36,200 bases of DNA from Solirubrobacteraceae bacterium. GTDB lineage: Bacteria; Actinomycetota; Thermoleophilia; Solirubrobacterales; Solirubrobacteraceae. The stretch lies in NCBI GenBank assembly GCA_030038955.1, contig JASHQV010000170.1, positions 1 through 36,200 of the forward strand, given 5' to 3'. Made by a program: the position numbers and the translations under genes. Below the pieces are notes generated by a model. That model saw only the letters and a list, made by a program, of their open reading frames with translations, did no database searches and was not told the origin of the DNA. Position 1 is the first letter of the stretch, and each line of letters opens with the position of its first letter. Of the stretch, positions 31,097 through 36,200 are shown in pieces.

Positions 31097-32629
31097 ATGG
31101 CCAGGAGAAGACGCACCGCGGGGGGGAGCGCGCTGGCGGACACGGCGCTCGAGCTTGCCGCGCCTGCCGCGTCGGCTGTGGCGGCAGGCGCGGAGCTGGA
31201 TGTTGCCGCGACCGCTGCTTCGCCTACGGCGGCGGACGCGGCGGTCGCAACGCCAGCGACCTCCGGGCGGGTGCTTCGCGATCGAGCGACCACCGCCGAG
31301 CTCGTCGTCGTCACCCGCGATTCGGAAGCCGATCTGGCGCGCTCACTTGCGTCGATCCGCGAGTCCGCGGGGCGCGCGCATGCAGGTCTCCTGTTCATCG
31401 ACCTCGGGTCGAGCGACGGCACGCGCTCGTTCATCGCCAGGCACGCGTTCGCTGCACAGGGCGTGTGGCTCGAGCCGCGCGACTCGTTTGCCGACGCGGT
31501 CGCCGTCGCGGCAGCCGTCTCGGAGGCCGACGTGATCGTGCTGCTGAGACCGACCGCGACGCCATCTTCGCCGGAGGCGCTGTGCGATCTGATCGAGCAT
31601 CTCGAGGCGCATCCCTATGCGGCGATCGCGGTGCCGGCCCTGCAGGGTCACGGCGGCCGGATTCTGCGCACGGTGAGGCCGGTGCCGCGGACTGATGGCT
31701 ACGCGCCCGTCGAGTGTGCGCTCGGGGTGGCGATGGCGATCCGTCGCGAGGAGCTGCAGGCGGTGGGAACCCTGCGAAGGCGAGCGGCGGGCCGTCTGGA
31801 GGAGCTCGACCTGTGCATGCGGCTCCGCCGCCGCGGGCGCGAGATCCACTACCTGCGCGCTGTCCGCTTCATCGACGCTGGCGGCCGTACCGCCTCGCGT
31901 GTCTGCTCGCGTCGCTTGAGCCGGCGGGCGCGGATGATGCTGGCGCTTCACCCCGGGTTCGCGTTGCGGCTACACCGACGTCCCAGCGCCGCAAACGGGG
32001 TCGCGCGTGGACTCGCGAGGGGCTTCGACATCGTCGCCGCGCTGGCGCTGATCGTCGTGCTCGCGCCCCTGCTGCTCGCGATCGCGCTCGCCGTGCGCCT
32101 TGACTCCTCTGGTCCGGCGTTGTTTCGCCAGGTGCGTCTCGGCATCGGCGCGCGATCGTTTCAGATGTTCAAGTTCCGCACGATGCAGCACAACGCGGAT
32201 CCGCGCATCCACCAGCAGTTCGTGCGCGAGATGATCGGCAACAACCTCGCCGCCGACGTCACGCGGTCGGTCACGATCTTCAAGGTTCACCCGGACCCGC
32301 GCGTCACGCGCGTGGGCCGCCTGCTGCGGCGCACGAGCCTCGACGAGCTGCCCCAGCTGTTCAACATCCTGCGCGGCGAGATGACGTTCGTCGGCTTCCG
32401 ACCGCCGATTCCATACGAGCTTGACGCCTACCCTGAGTGGTACTACCGCCGCTTCGACTCGAAGCCCGGTCTCACCGGTCTGTGGCAGGTGAGCGGGCGC
32501 AACGAGCGCAGCTATGACGAGATGGTGCGGCTCGACATCGAGTACGCCAACCGCCGCAGCTGGCTGTTCGCGGCGGTGGTGCTGATCCGGACGATCGGGG
32601 TCGTGTTGAGTGGGCGCGGGGCGTGCTGA
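31097..32629 (+). CDS. GT2-like domain fused to polyprenyl-phosphate sugar phosphotransferase
   Basis: 510 residues. Residues about 65-270 resemble a GT2 fold (ELVVVTRDSEADLARSLASI, LFIDLGSSDGTRSFI, then LEELDLCMRLRRRG), but the place of the metal-binding DxD reads VIVLLRPTATPSS, so it is probably inactive. Residues about 310-510 are a complete bacterial sugar transferase (PF02397): one membrane helix (DIVAALALIVVLAPLLLAIA), FRQVRLGIGARSFQMFKFRTM, RRTSLDELPQLFNIL with the catalytic Asp-Glu, FVGFRPPIPYE and KPGLTGLWQVSGR. It should transfer a hexose-1-phosphate to undecaprenyl phosphate, the first step of repeat-unit assembly. Divergent from the hydrolase across 174 bases. Confidence 0.88.
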   Translation: MARRRRTAGGSALADTALELAAPAASAVAAGAELDVAATAASPTAADAAVATPATSGRVLRDRATTAELVVVTRDSEADLARSLASIRESAGRAHAGLLFIDLGSSDGTRSFIARHAFAAQGVWLEPRDSFADAVAVAAAVSEADVIVLLRPTATPSSPEALCDLIEHLEAHPYAAIAVPALQGHGGRILRTVRPVPRTDGYAPVECALGVAMAIRREELQAVGTLRRRAAGRLEELDLCMRLRRRGREIHYLRAVRFIDAGGRTASRVCSRRLSRRARMMLALHPGFALRLHRRPSAANGVARGLARGFDIVAALALIVVLAPLLLAIALAVRLDSSGPALFRQVRLGIGARSFQMFKFRTMQHNADPRIHQQFVREMIGNNLAADVTRSVTIFKVHPDPRVTRVGRLLRRTSLDELPQLFNILRGEMTFVGFRPPIPYELDAYPEWYYRRFDSKPGLTGLWQVSGRNERSYDEMVRLDIEYANRRSWLFAAVVLIRTIGVVLSGRGAC

Positions 32630-32632
32630 GCG

Positions 32633-33799
32633 CTACCGCCTGGGTTGCAGGCTGCGGAGCTCGAAGCCCGGCCTGGCGCGGAACTCCTTGGCGAGGCGCG
32701 CCCGGAACGTCGCGTATCGTCGCATCGCCTCGCTGCGGCGCCCCGTCGCCAGCAAGGCGCTGCAGAGGGCCCGGTGGACGTCGGAGTCGAACGGCTCGAA
32801 CTCCGTCAGTCGCTCGAGGTTGGCGATCACGGACGCGTGGTCTCCGCTCGCCATCGCAATCCGCGTGAGCGCGCGCAGGCTGTCGGTCGCCATCGTGCGT
32901 AGGCGATCACGTTCGACCATCGCCCATTCCGCGTAGGGCTCGTCCGCGAGCAGATCGCCGCGGTACAGCGACAGCGCCAGCTCCAGCCGCTCGGCGGCAG
33001 CTCGTGCCTCACCGCGCTCGGCTGCGTCGAGCCCGTCCCGCGCTGCCTCGGTGAACGTGTCCGCGTCGATCCTGACGTGCCGGCGATTGATCGCGTATCC
33101 GCCGCGCACGGTGATGATGAACGGAGTGCCGCCACGTGGTGAGCGCCCGGGCTCGAGTCTGTCGCGCAGACCATGGATGAAATGGCGCACGCTGGAGAGC
33201 GCCTCCCGGCCAGAGCTCGGCCACAGCGCCTCGGCGATCTCCTCGGCCTGGACGACGCGGTCGCGCTCGCAGATCAAGTACTTCAGCACCTGCCCTGGTC
33301 GCTGCTGCAGCCAGTTGCCGCCGAGCGGTCCCTCGCGGCTGTCGACCCGAATCCGGCCGAGCGCCTTGATCGTCAGCTCAGGCCCGCTGATCCAATGGGG
33401 GTCCGAGCGCCGACGCCGGTCGCGCGCATCGCCGGGGCGCAGGTGGAGCAGCACGCCCGTGTCGAGACCGAGCGGCGTGGTCGTCACCCAGACGGCGCTG
33501 ACGCGGCTCCCCGGCAGCGTGTCGACGCGGATCTCGGGGAGCGTTTCGCCGGTTCGCGAGGCGCGCTGCACGAGGCACTCGTGATGGCATGGGCCGCCGG
33601 CCGCACGGCACGCAAACATCTCGTGGCAGGCCGTCGGAGGGCCCGCCTCGCGAGCGCCCCAGCCCATCTCGACGGCCGCTTCGTTCGCGGCCAGCACGCT
33701 GCCCTGCTCGTCGACGACGACGAGCGCGTACGGGAGCCGCTCGTAGATCGCCGTTGCAAATCCACTCGATGCCTCCACTAATTCCAGCCTAACAGCCAT
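32633..33799 (-). CDS. SARP/BTAD-family transcriptional regulator with N-terminal PAS domain
   Basis: 388 residues. N-terminal PAS domain (about 10-125: YERLPYALVVVDEQGSVLAANEAA) containing a cysteine/histidine cluster, CHEMFACRAAGGPCHHEC (about 58-75). A winged-helix OmpR-like DNA-binding domain follows (about 145-240, with LGRIRVDS and VLKYLICERDRVVQAEEIAEALWP), then a BTAD domain of TPR-like helices (about 245-385). SARP proteins activate nearby biosynthetic operons by binding direct repeats; the PAS domain suggests a redox, metal or ligand input. The stop is three bases from the opposing sugar-transferase stop. It is a plausible regulator of this locus, but this is inferred from position only. 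Confidence 0.88.
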   Translation of the reverse strand: MAVRLELVEASSGFATAIYERLPYALVVVDEQGSVLAANEAAVEMGWGAREAGPPTACHEMFACRAAGGPCHHECLVQRASRTGETLPEIRVDTLPGSRVSAVWVTTTPLGLDTGVLLHLRPGDARDRRRRSDPHWISGPELTIKALGRIRVDSREGPLGGNWLQQRPGQVLKYLICERDRVVQAEEIAEALWPSSGREALSSVRHFIHGLRDRLEPGRSPRGGTPFIITVRGGYAINRRHVRIDADTFTEAARDGLDAAERGEARAAAERLELALSLYRGDLLADEPYAEWAMVERDRLRTMATDSLRALTRIAMASGDHASVIANLERLTEFEPFDSDVHRALCSALLATGRRSEAMRRYATFRARLAKEFRARPGFELRSLQPRR

Positions 33800-33897
33800 T
33801 CTAATCGTGACGCGCCGGCTCCTCCCTAGCCTCCGATCTTCGTCCAGGTGAATGGGTTCCAGGCTTCCGCGGCGCTACGTGCGGGGATGGCGGAGTG

Positions 33898-33909
33898 GTT
33901 CCCGGGAAC
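33898..33909. promoter_or_regulatory. 12-bp perfect palindrome between regulator and sigma-factor genes
   Basis: GTTCCCGGGAAC lies in the 185-base divergent gap, 76 bases before the sigma-factor ATG and 99 bases from the SARP ATG. It is a candidate operator for either gene. It is the reverse of the mycobacterial SOS-box order, so I do not call it a LexA site. Confidence 0.3.
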
Positions 33910-33984
33910 GCCTCGCGGAGCGTCACGCGCAGCTCGTGGCCCTCCGGATCGATCAGAGACGACGCACGACGCGGGAGACACAAC

Positions 33985-34590
33985 ATGGCGCAGGGGTCCT
34001 TTCAGCGCAAGCGCACGCTTGAGCCTGAGCGACGGCCGGGCGAGGTGGAGCGAGCGGTCGCCCGCGCAAAGCGGGGAGATCGCTCCGCGATCCGCTTCCT
34101 GTACTTGCGCTATGCCGGCAACGTCTATGGCTATGCCAGGTCGATCGTTCGCAACGACCACGACGCCGAGGACGTCGTGCAGCAGGTGTTCACGCGCATG
34201 CTGACGGCGATCGAGAGCTACGAGCAGCGAGCGGTGCCGTTCTCTGCCTGGCTGCTGCGAATCACCCACAACATGGCGATTGACTGCCTCCGTCGGCGCA
34301 CCCCGGTATGCGAGCAGCCGGATCTCGCCGTGGCTGATTCACACTCCGAGCTCGAGGCCGCTCAGCTTCGGACCGCGCTCCGCGACGCGCTCGCGGGGCT
34401 GCCCGACGTGCAGCGGGAGATCGTCGTGCTGCGCCACTTTGGCGGGCTCTCGCCGGGCGAGATCGCCGAACGTCTGGGACGTTCGGAGGACTCGATTCAC
34501 GGGTTGCACCACCGCGGGCGGCGGGCGCTCAAGGACGCGCTCACGCAGGCCGGCACGAGTCCGTCGGTTCGCTTGCAAGCTCCGGTGTGA
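33985..34590 (+). CDS. ECF-type RNA polymerase sigma factor (sigma70 family)
   Basis: 201 residues from the ATG at 33985, which has GGGAG eight bases upstream; an in-frame GTG at 33895 would add 30 residues. Region 2: AIRFLYLRYAGNVYGYARSIVRNDHDAEDVVQQVFTRM with the conserved DAEDVVQ (about 57-95), then FSAWLLRITHNMAIDCLRRR. Region 4: ALAGLPDVQREIVVLRHFGGLSPGEIAERLG followed by the recognition helix RSEDSIHGLHHRGRRAL. No anti-sigma gene is adjacent in the window. The 3' end overlaps the convergent transporter by 50 bases. Target promoters are unknown, and a link to the neighbouring polysaccharide locus is only positional. Confidence 0.88.
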   Translation: MAQGSFQRKRTLEPERRPGEVERAVARAKRGDRSAIRFLYLRYAGNVYGYARSIVRNDHDAEDVVQQVFTRMLTAIESYEQRAVPFSAWLLRITHNMAIDCLRRRTPVCEQPDLAVADSHSELEAAQLRTALRDALAGLPDVQREIVVLRHFGGLSPGEIAERLGRSEDSIHGLHHRGRRALKDALTQAGTSPSVRLQAPV

Positions 34591-36200
34591 GTGGACGCGT
34601 GGCGGGCGGTCCCAGCGGACCGGCATCGGGTCGCAGCACGACCACGTGACTGTGCGCCCGGGCGGCGATTTCGCCAACCACCTGGTTGGGACGGTGGTCT
34701 TGGGTCTCAGGGCCGAGCACGATCATCGCCGCGCGGAGCTGAGCGGCGCGGGCGAGGATCCGCGTCGCGATGTCGGCATGGCTGCCGGTCACGTGCAGCA
34801 GCTCGCCCGTGGTGTCGACGCCGGCAGACTGCAGTTGCCTGACGGCGCTCCGAAGTCGCGAGGCGGCGACGGCATCGGATTCGAGATCGACCGTGTCCTC
34901 GCCGGCGACGACGTTGCGCTCGGCGACATGCAGAACGTGCACCTCCGCGTTCTCAGCGCGTGCGAGTGGCACGGCCATCGTGGCAACTGCGTCGCCGTTG
35001 GTGCCGTCGATCGCGAGCACGAGCCGGCGCCGCTGGGAAGTGGCGATGTGCGCCGGGCCGCTCACCGCTTGGGTGGCGATCCCGGACATCGTCTCGTCCT
35101 CGATCGGCACCAGGGACTTGCGGTAGAAGATCAGCAGCACGACCGCGATCGCGGTCATCCCGGCGCCGAGGTAGAAGGGCGCTTGCACGGCGACGTGCTC
35201 GCCGAGCTTGCCTGCGACGAAGGGGGCGATCGCGCCGCCGCAGAAGCGGACGAAGCTGTAGGCGGAGGAGGCGATCGGCCGCGCGACCGGCGTGGACTCC
35301 ATCACGACCTGGGTCATCAGCGTATTCGTGATCCCGAAGAACATGCCTGAGCAGATCACGCAGACGATCAGCGCTGCCTGCGAGCTGTGGGCAACCGCCA
35401 TCACGAGCAGCACGACGACGATCCCGGTAAATGCCCCGCCAAGACCGATCACGTCGGAGTAGCGCCGTGACAGGCGGGGAGCGACGAACACTGCGAAGAT
35501 CGCCAGCAGGAGCCCCCAGCCGGTGAACGTGTAGCCGAGCTGGTGGACTTTCAGATGCAGCGGGAACGGCGCGTAGCCGAGCAGCGTGAAGAACCCGAAG
35601 TTGTAGAAGATCGCGGTCAGCCCGCTACCGCGGGTGGCACGGTGGCGGAGCGCCTTGAGCGGTTCGATCACCGAGACTCGCTGCGCCGGGACGGGCGTCC
35701 TCGGCAGGAAGCCGGCGACCGCGACAAATGCGATCGTCATCAGGCAAGCCACGCCGTAGAATGGCCCGCGCCAGCTGATCCCGCCGAGCTCGCCGCCGAG
35801 CAGAGGGCCGAGCGAGATCCCAAATCCGAGCGCGGCCTCGTAGATCATCACGGCGCTGGCGACGCCGCCAGAGGCGGCCCCGACGATCACCGATAGGGCC
35901 GTCGCGATGAACAGCGCGTTGCCGAAGCCCCAGCCGGCCCGCAACCCGACGATCGCGCCAACCGTGCCCGAGGAGCCGGCGGCGGCGCTGAACACGATGA
36001 TCAGCACCAGCCCGCACAGCAGTGTCTTCTTGGCGCCGATGCGGCTCGCGACGACGCTCGAGAACAGCATCGAGATGCCGGTGAACGCGAAGTAGCTCGT
36101 GAACAGCAGCTCGACATCGCTCTCCGAGGCGTGGAGGCTGTGAGCGATCGCCGGCAGGATCGGATCCACCAGCCCGAGGCCCATGAACGAGACGACAGCC
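34541..36200 (-). CDS. MFS transporter fused to universal stress protein domain (start beyond window)
   Basis: The frame is still open at base 36200 and the first visible residues, AVVSFMGLGLVDPILPAI, are already the first transmembrane helix, so the start is outside the window. Twelve-helix major facilitator part (to about residue 375), with SRIGAKKT as the loop 2-3 motif and GFGISLGPLLGG as the motif C-like segment of drug/H+ antiporters. A C-terminal UspA-like domain follows (about 390-520): RRRLVLAIDGTNGDAVATMAVPLA, GSHADIATRILARAAQLRAAMIVLGPE and SHVVVLRP. It resembles drug-resistance exporters. The UspA G-2x-G-9x-G nucleotide loop is not clearly preserved. Substrate unknown. Confidence 0.85.
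   Translation of the reverse strand, partial: AVVSFMGLGLVDPILPAIAHSLHASESDVELLFTSYFAFTGISMLFSSVVASRIGAKKTLLCGLVLIIVFSAAAGSSGTVGAIVGLRAGWGFGNALFIATALSVIVGAASGGVASAVMIYEAALGFGISLGPLLGGELGGISWRGPFYGVACLMTIAFVAVAGFLPRTPVPAQRVSVIEPLKALRHRATRGSGLTAIFYNFGFFTLLGYAPFPLHLKVHQLGYTFTGWGLLLAIFAVFVAPRLSRRYSDVIGLGGAFTGIVVVLLVMAVAHSSQAALIVCVICSGMFFGITNTLMTQVVMESTPVARPIASSAYSFVRFCGGAIAPFVAGKLGEHVAVQAPFYLGAGMTAIAVVLLIFYRKSLVPIEDETMSGIATQAVSGPAHIATSQRRRLVLAIDGTNGDAVATMAVPLARAENAEVHVLHVAERNVVAGEDTVDLESDAVAASRLRSAVRQLQSAGVDTTGELLHVTGSHADIATRILARAAQLRAAMIVLGPETQDHRPNQVVGEIAARAHSHVVVLRPDAGPLGPPATRPLTPELASEPTDSCRPA

Noticed and set aside
33878..33905. GCGGGGATGGCGGAGTGG resembles the 5' end of a Leu or Ser tRNA
   Set aside because: No anticodon arm, TpsiC arm or matching acceptor strand follows within 100 bases.
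33905..33924. GGAAC followed by CGTC, suggesting an autoregulated ECF promoter before the sigma gene
   Set aside because: The spacing is 11 bases, too short for the usual 16-18, and GGAAC is part of the palindrome.

Overview
This is a high-GC actinobacterial-type chromosomal segment. The style (GTG/TTG starts, tightly overlapping genes, a SARP/BTAD regulator, a fused Wzz-tyrosine kinase) would suit Thermoleophilia/Solirubrobacterales or a relative. No rRNA or other taxonomic marker is present, so this is an impression only. The window is almost wholly coding and has no gap over 300 bases. I see no tRNA, rRNA, CRISPR array or insertion sequence.

Layout. (1) 1-7.9 kb: glycosyltransferases. Two on the plus strand (the first cut by the window edge) face a six-gene minus-strand operon: a membrane-anchored Gly/Ser-rich protein, then GT4, GT4, GT2, GT2 and GT4 enzymes. 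(2) 8.0-17.7 kb: a Wzx-type flippase, a sulfotransferase, seven SAM-dependent methyltransferases and a GT8 glycosyltransferase. Parts of this block are visibly less GC-rich, which suggests separate acquisition. (3) 16.9-25.5 kb: a long plus-strand run. It holds the seventh methyltransferase, a Wzy/O-antigen-ligase-type polymerase, a GT4 enzyme, a Wzz/BY-kinase, a nucleotidyltransferase, a GT2 enzyme, a PqqD-family peptide-binding protein and an HPr-kinase-like protein. (4) 24.4-28.9 kb: a lasso-peptide-type RiPP cluster embedded in the polysaccharide locus. It has a 49-residue precursor gene on the minus strand (24400-24549), an asparagine-synthetase-like cyclase, an ABC exporter and a transglutaminase-like B2 protease. 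(5) 29-36.2 kb: a secreted glycoside hydrolase, a GT2-like/polyprenyl-phosphate sugar-transferase fusion, a PAS-SARP regulator, an ECF-type sigma factor and an MFS transporter fused to a universal-stress domain.

How it works together (inference). The sugar transferase at 31097 would load the first sugar onto undecaprenyl phosphate. The glycosyltransferases extend it, and the sulfotransferase and methyltransferases decorate it. The flippase exports the unit, Wzy polymerises it, and the Wzz-kinase sets chain length: a Wzx/Wzy-dependent exopolysaccharide. The RiPP genes share the polymerase operon on one side and form their own B2-D-C operon on the other.

Most interesting point: the precursor's leader matches the lasso recognition pattern exactly, but no Asp/Glu falls at core position 7, 8 or 9 counted from the expected cleavage site. 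The cyclase also lacks the usual N-terminal amidotransferase domain, and kinase and nucleotidyltransferase tailoring genes are present. This could be a lasso peptide with unusual processing, or a lasso-derived RiPP linked to the cell-surface polysaccharide.
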